In this document: positions 52,182-61,328 of the stretch, piece by piece
Numbering within the stretch: the first letter of the stretch is position 1
Layout: every line of letters starts with the position of its first letter
Assembly: GCA_963763485.1 (NCBI GenBank)
Contig: CAVXOW010000008.1
Coordinates: forward strand, 992,001 to 1,056,000
Direction of reading: 5' to 3'
Origin: CAWCKS01 sp963763485
GTDB lineage: Bacteria; Pseudomonadota; Alphaproteobacteria; Rhizobiales; Xanthobacteraceae
DNA length: 64,000 nt
Made by a program: the position numbers and the translations under genes
Notes under the pieces: generated by a model
The model's input: only the letters and a program-made list of their open reading frames with translations
The model's database searches: none
Told to the model about the DNA's origin: nothing

Positions 52182-53348
52182 TCACTGCCGTTCCATGATC
52201 AGCGTCGCGCTGCCGTGGCGGCTGCCGAGCCGCCCGCCGGTGCCCTGCGCCAGCGCGAGATTGCAATTCGGCACCTGCAGCTTTGGATGCGCCTCGCCGC
52301 GCAGCTGCCGCACCGCTTCGATGATCTTGGTCATGCCGCCGCGGTTCGAGGGATGGTTGTTGCAGAGCCCGCCGCCGTCGGTGTTGAACGGCAACCTTCC
52401 CGTGCCTGAAATCAGGTTGCCGTCGGCGACGAACTTGCCGCCCTCGCCCTTTTTGCAGAAGCCGAGATCTTCGAGTTGCATCACCACCGTGATGGTGAAG
52501 GAGTCATAGATCGAGGCGTATTTGATGTCGGCCGGCGTGACGCCGGCTTCCGCGAACGCGATCGGGCCCGCGATCGCGGCGCCCGAGGTCATCAGGTCGA
52601 TCTCGCCGCCGTTCTGGCCCTTGATCACCTCGCCCGCGCCGATCACGGCAACGCGCGGCCGCTTCAGGCTCTTGGCAATCTCCGGTCGCGTCACGATCAG
52701 CGCGCCGCCGCCGTCGCTGACCACGCAGCAGTCGAGCCGGTGCAACGGCGACGACACCAAGGGCGAGTTCACGACGTCCTCGACTGTGACCACGTTCTTC
52801 AGCATCGCGTTCGGATTGTATTGCGCGTGATGGGACGCCGCGACCTTGACCCAGGCGAGCTGCTCGGGCGTGGTGCCGTATTGATGCATGTGGCGCTGTG
52901 CGCACAGCGCATAGAGGTTGACCGTGGTCGCCGAGAACGGCGCTTCCCACTGCGCCTCCGGTGAGGCATCGGCGGTGGCGCGCGGCACCGCGCCGCTGGA
53001 GCCTTCCGAGCGCGGCTTCCCCGCCAGCGTAATCAGCGCCGCGTTGCATTTCCCCGCCGCGATCGCCTGCGCCGCATGCGAGACATGGATCAGGTACGAC
53101 GTGCCGCCGGTCTCAGTGCAATCGACGTGGCGTACCTTGAGGTTCATGTAGTCGACCAGCGACATCGCCGACAGCCCGGAGGCGTCGCCGGCAAAGTAGT
53201 AGGCGTCGATGTCGTTCTTCGTGAGCCCGGCATCGGCGATCGCTCCAATAGCACATTCGGCGTGCAGCTGGGTCAGCGACTTGTCGGGCGCGTGGCGCGT
53301 CGGGTGTTCGTAGGCGCCGACGATGAACGAGCGGTTCTTGATGGTCAT
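52182..53348 (-). CDS. Thiolase-like protein, DUF35 partner
   Basis: A 388-residue thiolase-fold protein (SCP-x/Ltp2 type). Features are NRSFIVGAYEHPTRHAPDKS, GLTKNDIDAYYFAGD, RLPFNTDGGGLCNNHPSNRG and the closing GTGGRLGSRHGSATLIMERQ. At the position where thiolases have the nucleophilic Cys (usually C-x-S-G) this one reads CTETGGTSYLIHV, so Cys appears shifted and the site may be non-canonical, as in DUF35-dependent retro-aldolases. It forms an operon with the DUF35 gene. Substrate unknown. Confidence 0.88.
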   Translation of the reverse strand: MTIKNRSFIVGAYEHPTRHAPDKSLTQLHAECAIGAIADAGLTKNDIDAYYFAGDASGLSAMSLVDYMNLKVRHVDCTETGGTSYLIHVSHAAQAIAAGKCNAALITLAGKPRSEGSSGAVPRATADASPEAQWEAPFSATTVNLYALCAQRHMHQYGTTPEQLAWVKVAASHHAQYNPNAMLKNVVTVEDVVNSPLVSSPLHRLDCCVVSDGGGALIVTRPEIAKSLKRPRVAVIGAGEVIKGQNGGEIDLMTSGAAIAGPIAFAEAGVTPADIKYASIYDSFTITVVMQLEDLGFCKKGEGGKFVADGNLISGTGRLPFNTDGGGLCNNHPSNRGGMTKIIEAVRQLRGEAHPKLQVPNCNLALAQGTGGRLGSRHGSATLIMERQ

Positions 53349-53470
53349 TTCTTTCTGCTCTTTCTGCGTTTCGGTGCTGTGGCAGATGGGCTGCGGACAC
53401 TAGCATTCATGCGCGATGTTTCAAGCTGCGCGCCTTGATCGCAACAAAGCTGCGTAATCAGAGCGTATTC

Positions 53471-53640
53471 CGTCATCCTGAGGTGCGAGCACCCATCTCG
53501 GGTTTAACCGAGATGGGCATTATTGAATGCGAGCCTCGAAGGATGAGCAGGCCCGGGCCGTCGCCCTTCGAGGGCCGCGCATCGCAGCCAAGTGTACGCA
53601 GGCTGCGCCTGCTATGGCGCGTCCGCCTCAGGGTGACGGA
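53471..53640 (+). repeat. Composite intergenic repeat
   Basis: CCGTCATCCTGAGGTGCGAGC at the left and CGTCCGCCTCAGGGTGACGG at the right are roughly inverse. In between are CATCTCGGGTTTAACCGAGATG (53492-53513, perfect hairpin) and CCTTCGAGGG. It fills the gap between the thiolase and MATE genes; the rest, 53349-53470, has nothing. Confidence 0.7.
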
Positions 53641-53696
53641 TCATGCCTCGCATGTGCTGACGTTATCTGGCATAAGCGCCGCGCAGGAATCTCGCC

Positions 53697-55097
53697 ATGA
53701 CATCGTTTGATCGTGTTGACAGCCGTCGCGCGCGCGTGGACGGCAAGGAAGCTGCTCGCAGCCTGATCGGGACCGAGTTCGCGGAAACGCTGAAGCTCGC
53801 GATCCCGCTTGCGCTGACGCAGCTCGCGCAGATTGCGATGATGACGACCGACCTCGCGCTGATCGGCCGGCTCGGCACCGACGCGGTCGCCGCGGCGGCG
53901 CTCGGGCAGACCGTGGCGTTCATGAGCTTCGTCATCGGCATGGGCCTGGTCTCGGCGGTGGCGCCGCTCGCCGCGCAGGCGTTCGGCGCGCGCGATCCGC
54001 ACCGGCTGCGGCGCGCCTTGCGCGTCGGCCTGTGGGCCGCGTTCCTTGTCGGCGTGCCGATCACTTTGGTCCAGCTGTTCGGCAAACAGGTGCTGCTCGC
54101 GCTCGGCCAGACGCCGGCGTCGGCGGAGCTTGCGAGCCATTACCTGAAAGGCATGGCGTGGGGCACCTTGCCGGGGCTGTGGGCGATTGCGATCCGCGGC
54201 TTCATGGGCTCGGTCAACCGCCCCGAGCCCGGCCTGTGGATCATGCTCGTCGCGATCCCGCTGAACGCGCTCACGGCTTACGCGCTGATCTACGGCGCGT
54301 TCGGGTTGCCGCGGCTTGAATTGTTCGGCGCCGGACTCGGCACCGCAATCGTCAACGGGGTGATGTGTGTCGCCTCGATGGTCGCCGTGCACAAGATGCG
54401 GCCGTTCAAAAAATTCCGCGTATTCGGCCACATCTTCCGGCCCGACTGGGTCTTGCTGCGCGAGCTCGTCAGGATCGGTGCGCCGATCTCGATTGCGTTC
54501 GCGCTGGAGTACGGGCTGTTCGGCAGCGCCGCGCTATTGATGGGCCTGATCAGCCCGGTCGCGGTGACCGCGCACCAGATCGCGCTCAACGTTGCCGCCG
54601 TGCTGTTCATGGTGCCGTTCGGTATCGGCATGGCCGCCACGGTGCGCGTCGGCCACGCCATCGGCCGCGGCGAGCCTGCGGCGGTGCGCCGCGCCGGCGG
54701 TGCCGCGGTCGTGCTCGGCGTCATCTTCATGACGGTGATGACGGCGGTCGTGCTGCTCGCGCGCGACGAGGTCGCCGTGCTGTTCCTCGGCGTCGGTGCG
54801 AATGCCGAGGCCTACACGCTGACCTCGGCGCTGCTCATCGTCGGCACGACCTTCTTCATCGCCGACGGGATACAGACCGTCGCCGCAGGCAGCCTGCGCG
54901 GCATGAGCGACACCCGCATCCCGATGCTGATGTCGGCGTTCGGCTATTGGGTGATCGGCTTTGCCGCCTCGTGCCTGCTCGGCTTCGCCACCGGCCTCGG
55001 TGCAATCGGCGTCTGGATCGGGTTGTCGCTCGGCACTGCGGTGTACGCCGTGCTCTTGGTCACGCGCTTCATGGTGCTGACGCAGCGGCTTCGTTGA
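53697..55097 (+). CDS. MATE family efflux transporter (NorM-like)
   Basis: A 466-residue protein with twelve helices. LAIPLALTQLAQIAMMTTDL and ALIGRLGTDAVAAAALGQTV form the first MATE repeat, and VRIGAPISIAFALEYGLFGS opens the second. VGHAIGRGEPAAVRRAGGAA is the typical loop. It exports cationic drugs or metabolites with H+ or Na+ coupling. The gene starts after a repeat-rich gap. Confidence 0.93.
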   Translation: MTSFDRVDSRRARVDGKEAARSLIGTEFAETLKLAIPLALTQLAQIAMMTTDLALIGRLGTDAVAAAALGQTVAFMSFVIGMGLVSAVAPLAAQAFGARDPHRLRRALRVGLWAAFLVGVPITLVQLFGKQVLLALGQTPASAELASHYLKGMAWGTLPGLWAIAIRGFMGSVNRPEPGLWIMLVAIPLNALTAYALIYGAFGLPRLELFGAGLGTAIVNGVMCVASMVAVHKMRPFKKFRVFGHIFRPDWVLLRELVRIGAPISIAFALEYGLFGSAALLMGLISPVAVTAHQIALNVAAVLFMVPFGIGMAATVRVGHAIGRGEPAAVRRAGGAAVVLGVIFMTVMTAVVLLARDEVAVLFLGVGANAEAYTLTSALLIVGTTFFIADGIQTVAAGSLRGMSDTRIPMLMSAFGYWVIGFAASCLLGFATGLGAIGVWIGLSLGTAVYAVLLVTRFMVLTQRLR

Positions 55098-55166
55098 CGC
55101 AAATCAATGGCGGCCCGCGCGCCTGAGCTAGCCTCTCCCTGGCCGTTATGCGGGAGATGTCTCGTC

Positions 55167-55518
55167 ATGCTCCGAAGCTGGTGGGCGCGTGCCTTTATCG
55201 TTGTCACGCCTTTGCGCCGCGGCGCTTTGCTGCTCCGCATGCAGGCCGCGTCGGGCGCCGCGCCGGCGCCAGGAGGCTGCGTCACGCGGCCATTCGCTGG
55301 CGCAAGCGTGGTGCTCGAGCTGTCATGCGGTGGAAAAATTCGCCATCCCGCTCGAACAGCGCGCGCCGGCCTTTACGGCCATCGCCGCGATGAAGTCGAT
55401 GACGCCGCTTGCGATCAGGGTCTTTCTGCAGAGCAGTCATGAGCCGATGCCGAACTTCATCCTGAAGAAGCAGGACATCGATGATCTCACGGCCTACATC
55501 ACGAGCCTGAAGCTTTGA
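55167..55518 (+). CDS. Small c-type cytochrome, frameshifted
   Basis: An ATG at 55167 (GGGAG upstream) opens a leader (MLRSWWARAFIVV). The heme part is one frame over: GHSLAQAWCSSCHAVEKF (CxxCH), then SMTPLAIRVFLQSSHEPMPN with the axial Met and the end DIDDLTAYITSLKL. The span is 352 bases (3n+1). GCGCCAGGAGG in place of GCGCAGGAGG near 55267 would reconcile them. It is a periplasmic single-heme cytochrome; its partner is unknown. Confidence 0.8.
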
Positions 55519-55520
55519 CC

Positions 55521-55570
55521 GAGCATGGTCTGGAAAAGTGGGTACCGGTTTTCCGAATAAGACCATGCTC
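55521..55570 (+). repeat. Palindromic 50-bp element
   Basis: GAGCATGGTCT (55521-55531) and AGACCATGCTC (55560-55570) are exact inverse arms; inside are GGAAAAGTGGGTACC and GGTTTTCC. The element at 911-982 has the same design. It lies directly upstream of uspA, so it may also affect its expression. Confidence 0.8.
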
Positions 55571-55587
55571 AAATGACGAGGTTCACC

Positions 55588-56019
55588 ATGAACAAGCGCG
55601 TGCTAGTGGCGACGGACGGCTCGAAGGCAGCCGCACGCGCGGTCGACTTCGCCGCGACCGTGGCGAAGGCCTGGGATGGCGAGCTGATCGCGCTGACCAT
55701 CTCGACGGCGCTGTCGCCGGCGGAGCTGCGCGAGCTCGCGCAGAAAGACCACGACCTCGGCACCGCGACCGATGCGCTCGTCAGGCGCATCCTCGATGAT
55801 GCCACCGCGCGGGGCAAGCGGAACGGTGTTGCCGAGATCAAGACGCTGTCGATGTCGGGCGATCCGGCCGCTGCCACGCTGAAGATTGCGCAGGAGGAGC
55901 GCGCCGACCTCATCGTCGTCGGCCGCAGGGGGCTCGGCGGCCTGTCGCGGCTCTTGCTCGGCAGCGTGTCGGAAAAGGTCGTCGCCCACGCCCACTGCGC
56001 CGTCACCGTCGTGCCGTAG
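55588..56019 (+). CDS. Universal stress protein
   Basis: A 143-residue UspA-type protein. MNKRVLVATDGSKAAARAVD starts the Rossmann-like fold, and GRRGLGGLSRLLLGSVSEKV contains the ATP-binding G-2x-G-9x-G-S motif, so nucleotide binding is likely. GAGG sits six bases before the ATG at 55588, which is favoured over an in-frame ATG at 55573. Confidence 0.93.
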   Translation: MNKRVLVATDGSKAAARAVDFAATVAKAWDGELIALTISTALSPAELRELAQKDHDLGTATDALVRRILDDATARGKRNGVAEIKTLSMSGDPAAATLKIAQEERADLIVVGRRGLGGLSRLLLGSVSEKVVAHAHCAVTVVP

Positions 56020-56112
56020 CCCTTGCATTGCCGAAAATATCCGCTCGTCCCCGCAACGACAGACGAGAAAGAGCAGCGCCGGATGAACGTGGGGAGCCGA
56101 GGAGCGGCTCCG

Positions 56113-56328
56113 CTACTTGCTGCCCCAAAGGCGCTCGTGCCAGGCCTTGATCCGCCACGGCGTGAAGGTCTCCAGCCGCCACTCGATCAGGCTCTGTGGC
56201 GGCCAGTGCGACAGCCGGGAGCGCTCTTCGACCGCGGGCGTCGCCTCGCTGACGGATTTCTCCGGGCGGCGCCAGCGCTGCCGCGTCGCCGCACTGATGG
56301 TATCGACGAATTCGGGCTTATTCGCCAT
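56113..56328 (-). CDS. Small conserved-looking protein of unknown function
   Basis: A 71-residue soluble protein, MANKPEFVDTISAATRQRWR to EWRLETFTPWRIKAWHERLW. Rich in Trp and Arg, with no signal peptide. GGAG sits upstream of the ATG at 56328, which argues for a real gene. Function unknown. Confidence 0.65.
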   Translation of the reverse strand: MANKPEFVDTISAATRQRWRRPEKSVSEATPAVEERSRLSHWPPQSLIEWRLETFTPWRIKAWHERLWGSK

Positions 56329-56453
56329 GACGCGTCTCCAACAGCGCTGGTCGGTACTGAAGTTCCCGAGCATGGTTGGAGATGTTTAAGGAAGTGTAGC
56401 AAAAGAGGGTGAATTTTTGGCCTTCGCGCCGGCGACCGGGGAGTGTTGGCCCC

Positions 56454-57335
56454 CTACCGGAACTCAACGCCGAGCTGACGCTCCTTGCGCCAGATCACCG
56501 CGCAGTCGCGGCCGGCCGATTCCATTTCCATCACCAGCATGAAGCGATCGGGCACGCGCTTCGCGTTGGCAACGTCGAGCGCCGCGCCGGTCGCCGAGAT
56601 GTCACGTACGGTGCAGATCTCGCTCACGCCGCGCGCGTTGATGCGCCCGGTCTTGCGCGTGGCGCGGCGCCGGTTGCGGTGCTTTTCGCCTCGCTCGTCG
56701 GCTCGGCCGGTTGCCGGCGTCGCCGTGACCGCGGTCGCCGGCGCGGATCGTTTCGCCACGTAGCGCGGCGGCAGCACGACGGCGGCGCCGTCGCGCGCGC
56801 TCGCCGGGATCACGCCGGCGAAGGTCACCTCGCAGCGGGTCTCGAATTCGTGAGCCACCGTCGAGCGGTCGACCGTGCCCTGGTAGCTGATCAGCTGCAA
56901 CGCCGCGATGAGGTGTTCGACCACGCCGTCGCGGCCGAACGGCAGCAGCAGCCGCTCGCACTCGACCACGTGGGCACTGGCGTCGATCGTGGTGATGATG
57001 GTGTACACCGCGCAGCGCGCCTCGACACATTCGTTGGCCGCCGCCAGCGCCGGCGTGCGCAGCGGCTCGGTCGCCACCTCGTCCAGGGTCTTGCCGGTGA
57101 GGTCGGCGGCAACCATCTCGGTCAGCCGCGCGCCCTGGCGGCACATGCGAAAGCGCCGCGTCGTGCCGTCATCCTCGACGCTCCACAGCAGGAGCTGCTT
57201 CAGCTCGCGCTCCGGCGGCGCGAAGTCCCTGATCTCGGGGAACAGCCGGCTGGCGCTCGCGCGCTGCCACTGCGCGAGCAACTCGCGCTGGTTGGGCGAT
57301 CTGACGGACTGGATCGAGGTAGGTCCGAACGACAT
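56454..57335 (-). CDS. PAS-PilZ domain protein
   Basis: A 293-residue protein. Residues 12-165 form a PAS-like (PAS_5) sensor domain: SPNQRELLAQWQRASASRLF, then FRMCRQGARLTEMVAADLTG. Residues 215-293 are a PilZ domain with the c-di-GMP motif RRATRKTGR and later DISATGAALDVAN; the second glycine-rich element (D/N-x-S-x-x-G) is present. It probably couples a signal to c-di-GMP-dependent motility or adhesion. No diguanylate cyclase gene is adjacent. Confidence 0.88.
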   Translation of the reverse strand: MSFGPTSIQSVRSPNQRELLAQWQRASASRLFPEIRDFAPPERELKQLLLWSVEDDGTTRRFRMCRQGARLTEMVAADLTGKTLDEVATEPLRTPALAAANECVEARCAVYTIITTIDASAHVVECERLLLPFGRDGVVEHLIAALQLISYQGTVDRSTVAHEFETRCEVTFAGVIPASARDGAAVVLPPRYVAKRSAPATAVTATPATGRADERGEKHRNRRRATRKTGRINARGVSEICTVRDISATGAALDVANAKRVPDRFMLVMEMESAGRDCAVIWRKERQLGVEFR

Positions 57336-57461
57336 TGTCGTGGAGCCAATGCGTGCCGATGTCTGAACCTCTTTGTCTCACCGCTGAGGTTGACGGGACG
57401 TTGCCGCACGCGGCGGCGCGATGTCGCGTACGCCGTTCATGGCAAAGGAAGGGTTAAGGGG

Positions 57462-57609
57462 GCTTACCTCTCCCCGCAATGCGGGGAGAGGTCGGATCAC
57501 TCTTGTGATCCGGGTGAGGGGCGGGGCAATGAGTGAGACAAGGAATACAGCATCTGCGGATAGCGGCCCCTCACCCCGACCCTCTCCCCGCTAGCGCGGG
57601 GCGAGGGAG
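57462..57609 (+). repeat. Composite palindromic repeat, copy 2
   Basis: Same unit as 46493-46640 in the same direction, with a different centre. The ends CTTACCTCTCCCCGCAATGC and GGGGCGAGGGAG are conserved. Confidence 0.85.
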
Positions 57610-57629
57610 CACGCCGGCATTCGCGTCTT

Positions 57630-58808
57630 TCATTCCCCCAGCTGAAACCGCTCGAAGCGGTGCAGCTCGTCCTCGATCCGCCGCTTCAACTCCTTGCGCG
57701 GGCCCCCATTGCCACGCTTGGCCGCTGCCCCGGCCCAGGTCCATTGCTGCACCTTAAGCTTCTTGTTCTGCCGGTCGGTCTTGAGATCGACGGCGGCGAC
57801 GATCTCGTCGCCGACCACGACCGGCAGCGCGAAATAGCCGAGCACGCGCTTGTCCTTCGGCACATAGGCCTCGAAACGGTGCTCATAGCCGAAGAACAGT
57901 TTTGTCCGCTTGCGCTGAATCACCAGCGGATCGAACGGCGAGAGGATGTGCACGAGTTCGCTCTCGCCGCCCGCGTTTTGCTCGAGCGCTTCCGGTGTCG
58001 CCCAGTGCAGCTGCTTGCCGGCGCCATCGAGCGTGACCTCGACCAGCTCTCCCCTGCGCACGCGCTGCTTGATGATTTTCGCGACCGCGGCCTTGCGCGG
58101 CGCGTCGAGATGGCAGATCGAATCGAGGCTGACGATGCCTTGCGAGCGCAAGGCGCGGTCGAGTCGGTAGGCTGTGACGTCGGCCGGGCTCGCCGCCCGC
58201 GGCGGCGTGTCCCAGCCAAAATGCCGCTCGGTCAGCTCAAAGCTCTTGAGCATGCCCTCGCGCGCGGTGACCGCAAGCCGCCCCATCAGGAACGCCAATT
58301 GCAGCGCCCGCTTCGACGGCTTGCGGCTCGCCCACAAATGCTCCTTCTCGCGCAGCTCGTCGTCGTCGATATCACGTAGCGTCAGCGCACCGTCGCGGCG
58401 GATGAGCCGCATCACCTTGCGCAGGTCGGCAGGTTTGACGGTCGAGAACCAGCGGCCGGGCGTGCGCTGAAACGCCCGCATCGTCTCGATGAAGAAGCGG
58501 TAGTCGGCCGACGGCACATAGGCGAGCGCGTGGGTCCAGTATTCGAACACGCTCTTGTCGATGCTCTGCGCCTCCCGCAGGTCGCTGCGATTGTAGGCCG
58601 GAATGCGTGTGAACAGGATGTGATGATGGCAGCGCTCGATCACATTGATGGTGTCGATCTGCACATAGCCGAGGTGATTGACGGCCGCCGCGACTGCCTG
58701 GGCGCCCGCGCCGAACGGCTCGCGCACATCGAGCCGCTGCGCGCGAAGCCACAGGTGGCGGGCGCGCCTGGGGTCGACGGCAACGGGTTTTGCGGAAGCG
58801 CGTGACAT
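57630..58808 (-). CDS. YcaQ/AlkX-type winged-helix DNA glycosylase-like protein
   Basis: A 392-residue HTH_42 protein. LGYVQIDTINVIERCHHHIL holds the Q-x-D residues used for catalysis in the crosslink-repair glycosylases. YWTHALAYVPSADYRFFIE and the C-terminal HILSPFDPLVIQRKRTKLFF are typical. It likely acts on bulky or crosslinked DNA lesions. No other repair gene is adjacent. The start MSRASAKPVAVDPRRARHLW is clear. Confidence 0.92.
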   Translation of the reverse strand: MSRASAKPVAVDPRRARHLWLRAQRLDVREPFGAGAQAVAAAVNHLGYVQIDTINVIERCHHHILFTRIPAYNRSDLREAQSIDKSVFEYWTHALAYVPSADYRFFIETMRAFQRTPGRWFSTVKPADLRKVMRLIRRDGALTLRDIDDDELREKEHLWASRKPSKRALQLAFLMGRLAVTAREGMLKSFELTERHFGWDTPPRAASPADVTAYRLDRALRSQGIVSLDSICHLDAPRKAAVAKIIKQRVRRGELVEVTLDGAGKQLHWATPEALEQNAGGESELVHILSPFDPLVIQRKRTKLFFGYEHRFEAYVPKDKRVLGYFALPVVVGDEIVAAVDLKTDRQNKKLKVQQWTWAGAAAKRGNGGPRKELKRRIEDELHRFERFQLGE

Positions 58809-58889
58809 GGCCGCGACTGTAGCGGGATTCGCGCGCCGGAAAGAGTCAGCTGACGCGTGTTGTGCGGTCGGGTTTGTGTTGGCTTATCC

Positions 58890-59309
58890 TCACCCGCGGA
58901 GCGGGGGAGGGGGACCACCCACGCATCCGGGGCTTGCCCCGGGATGCGAATTGTAATGCGCAAGTCGGGCAGGCCCGACTTGCGAAGGGTGGTGGAGGGG
59001 GCGCGCCGCCATCTCGGCAGCGAGACGGACGATGCCATCGACGACATCACCGATGTTCGTCAATTCCCTTGCGGCGACGCGCACAACAGTGATGCCACGC
59101 TCCTTGAGCCAGGCATCGCGCCGCTGATCCCGTTGCGGATGTTCGCCCAGGTCGTGGCTTATTCCATCAATCTCAATGGCAAGTTGCGCCTTGGCGCAAT
59201 AGAAATCGAGCACATACGGGCCAATCGGATGTTGACGGCGAAACGCGGGTTTGCCCGGGGAACGTTCGCGGAGGCGAGCCCAGAGCCGGGCTTCCGGAGG
59301 TGACATCAT
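58890..59309 (-). CDS. DUF559 endonuclease-like protein
   Basis: A 139-residue protein. MMSPPEARLWARLRERSPGK, then FRRQHPIGPYVLDFYCAKAQ and LAIEIDGISHDLGEHPQRDQ and RRDAWLKERGITVVRV follow the Vsr-like PD-(D/E)xK layout of DUF559. The last 35 codons (HHPSQVGPARLAHYN, then PGCVGGPPPPLRG) read through a palindromic intergenic repeat, so the C-terminus is probably extended by repeat sequence. A stand-alone nuclease domain; its target is unknown. Confidence 0.88.
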   Translation of the reverse strand: MMSPPEARLWARLRERSPGKPAFRRQHPIGPYVLDFYCAKAQLAIEIDGISHDLGEHPQRDQRRDAWLKERGITVVRVAARELTNIGDVVDGIVRLAAEMAARPLHHPSQVGPARLAHYNSHPGASPGCVGGPPPPLRG

Positions 59310-59476
59310 ACGGCGCAGCCGTTTTGCTTTGCTGACGGTTTGTTTGGCGCTCTCACGTGTCGCCCGCCCCCACCACCATGCTCCGCATGGTCCCCCTCCC
59401 CCGCGTCGCGGGGGAGGATGGAGCCAGCCAACATATTATTTCAAGTGGGGTAGCTTGTATGGGGAAGACGCGCCCC

Positions 59477-60028
59477 TCACACCTTCAGCCTGGCCTTCTT
59501 CCCGGCGTCGTAAATTTCCAGCCGCAGCACCGGGAAGCGCGCCTGCAGCTCGCCGGCCGCGGTCTTTGCGCTCTTCAGCGTCTCGAACTGGTTCTTGAAA
59601 TGACCGTCGACCATCAGCACGAAGCCAGCGGCCGGCGGCAGATCGGCGCGCGGCTGGGCGCTCGTGGCTGGCGGCGCGGCGCGCGGCGGCTGCGGCGCAG
59701 CAGCTGGCTTTGGCGGGTCGACAAGCTTGAGCGGCGTTGAGATTTTCGCGGCCACCGCGGCCGGCTTGACGATCGTGCCGACGGCCACATCGGTCTTTGC
59801 GACGTCGGCTACCTTCGTTGCGGCCGCGACCTTCACGGGCTTCAAGGCCGTCACAGGCTTCGCCGGCGCAGCCCGCTTCGGCGCGACGGTCTTGGCCGGC
59901 TTCAGGACCTTGCGCGCAGCCGGCTTCGGTGCGGCCGCTTTGGCCGCCGCCTTGCGTACGGGAGCCTTTGCCGCCTTCGCCTTCACCGTCGTTTTGGTCT
60001 TCGCCTTCGCCAAAGTGCGCGCTCTCAT
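59477..60028 (-). CDS. Ala/Lys/Pro-rich protein with folded C-terminus
   Basis: A 183-residue protein. Residues 1-110 are a low-complexity Ala/Lys/Pro linker (AKAKTKTTVKAKAAKAPVRK type) resembling histone H1-like tails. From about residue 130 a short alpha/beta segment follows (FVLMVDGHFKNQFETLKSAK, then LRLEIYDAGKKARLKV) that looks like an SPOR- or sporulation-related-type fold. Could be a nucleoid or envelope-associated protein; unproven. Confidence 0.7.
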   Translation of the reverse strand: MRARTLAKAKTKTTVKAKAAKAPVRKAAAKAAAPKPAARKVLKPAKTVAPKRAAPAKPVTALKPVKVAAATKVADVAKTDVAVGTIVKPAAVAAKISTPLKLVDPPKPAAAPQPPRAAPPATSAQPRADLPPAAGFVLMVDGHFKNQFETLKSAKTAAGELQARFPVLRLEIYDAGKKARLKV

Positions 60029-60219
60029 TTTTTGGCGCACATGTCCCCGAACAGGACATGCGCAATGAAAATGAGCGCGCGTTCTATCACGCATAAACGC
60101 GGCTGCAACATGATCTGGCGCAAAAATGTACGACGCGCGAGCCGAAATCTTCGTGCGCTGCGGCTTTCGAATTTGCTACATGTCGGCCGCAAACGAGGCG
60201 GCCGCAACCGGGAGCTGGC

Positions 60220-60426
60220 ATGGACAAGAAGGCGATGCGTGACGAAACCGACCGCCTGATCCGCGAAGCGCTGGAGCGCGGCAAGGTCACTGTGAAGCAG
60301 GGCAAGACCCGGATCGAGGCGAAGTGCGGCAAGTGCGGCGCGCCGAACCGCGTGATGGCCGACCCCGGCGAAACCCGCGCCGACTTCACCTGCAAGGAAT
60401 GCGGCACCAAGCAGCAGACGTTGTGA
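60220..60426 (+). CDS. Small zinc-ribbon protein
   Basis: A 68-residue protein with two CxxC knuckles: KCGKCGAP and TCKECGTK, 24 residues apart, after a charged helical start (MDKKAMRDETDRLIREALER). It probably binds one zinc. Function unknown. GGAGC sits seven bases upstream of the ATG. Confidence 0.8.
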   Translation: MDKKAMRDETDRLIREALERGKVTVKQGKTRIEAKCGKCGAPNRVMADPGETRADFTCKECGTKQQTL

Positions 60427-60562
60427 GAGCCGGGTAATCCATCGCGTCTGCAAAGCGGTGGCGGGCTTCTCCCGCGTAAGCGCGGTGGAGGGGGCTCACT
60501 GCGCCCACGATGAGCAAGGGCGCACCCGACTTGCGTGCGCCGTGCCCACGCCTCTGCTCCCG

Positions 60563-60954
60563 CTACTTCACCACCTCCCAGAAAATCCCAACCACGCACA
60601 CAAAGCCGAGCGTGAAGATCAGCGTGCGGACGAACGGCACGCCGAACAGGTACACGACCGCGTGCGCGACGCGCAGCCAGAAGAAGCTCATCGCCCAGAA
60701 CGCCGTCATGCCGTTGGCCTTGCCGGCGAGATGCGCGACGATCACCAGCGCGGCAAACGGCGCAAACGTCTCCACCGCGTTCATGTAGGTGCGGTCGGCC
60801 CGCTTGCCCCACGCGGCACCGGCCGCGGCGTCGGATCGACATAGTTGGTGCGGCTGAGAAACCCGTTGGTCTGTACCTGGCAGACCACATACGGAATCCA
60901 CAGCGCCGCCGTGAGCATCGCGGTGAACGCCAGATATTTCAGATCGGTCGACAT
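60563..60954 (-). CDS. MAPEG family protein, frameshifted
   Basis: A start at 60954 gives MSTDLKYLAFTAMLTAALWI and the protein runs to YVDPTPRPVP; the frame then changes near 60810, and WGKRADRTYMNAVETFAPFA continues to the end (VGIFWEVVK). Both halves are one MAPEG protein of about 130 residues. The span is 3n+2 bases, so one base is missing or two are extra near CCGCGTGGGGC. The reaction is unknown; it is related to the gene at 537. Confidence 0.8.
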
Positions 60955-61219
60955 CGTTGAGCCTCCCCTGTCCCGCGCAAGGCGCGGATGCAATTTATCG
61001 AAGCGCAGCGATCATGCGCCGATCAGGGAGGGAGGCAAGCTGGGAAGGAGCGATGCGTCAGACTATCCTCCGCTGCGCAGCGAAGGAGGGGGTGTCTGAG
61101 TTCACGCGTCGCGCATACAAATGTGCCTTCGCAAATTTAGAGCGCGCGAAAGTGAGCAAACCTCGGGCACCTCGTGCCGCGAGATGATTTCGGCGGTTTG
61201 AAAATCCAAGCCTCTCGTC

Positions 61220-61328
61220 TCGTCATCGCCCGGCTTGGACCGGGCGATCCAGTACGCCGCAGCTCATGTTGGCGCAAACCAATGAGCGATAGGGGTTACT
61301 GGATGCCCCGCTTTCGCGGGGCATGACA
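61220..61328 (+). repeat. Paired palindromic repeat
   Basis: CGTCATCGCCCGG..CCGGGCGATCCAGTA (61220-61254) and ACTGGATGCCCCGC..GCGGGGCATGAC (61299-61326) form two stems in overall inverted order. It is downstream of the leuC end and may act as its terminator. The gap 61090-61219 has no gene. Confidence 0.65.
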
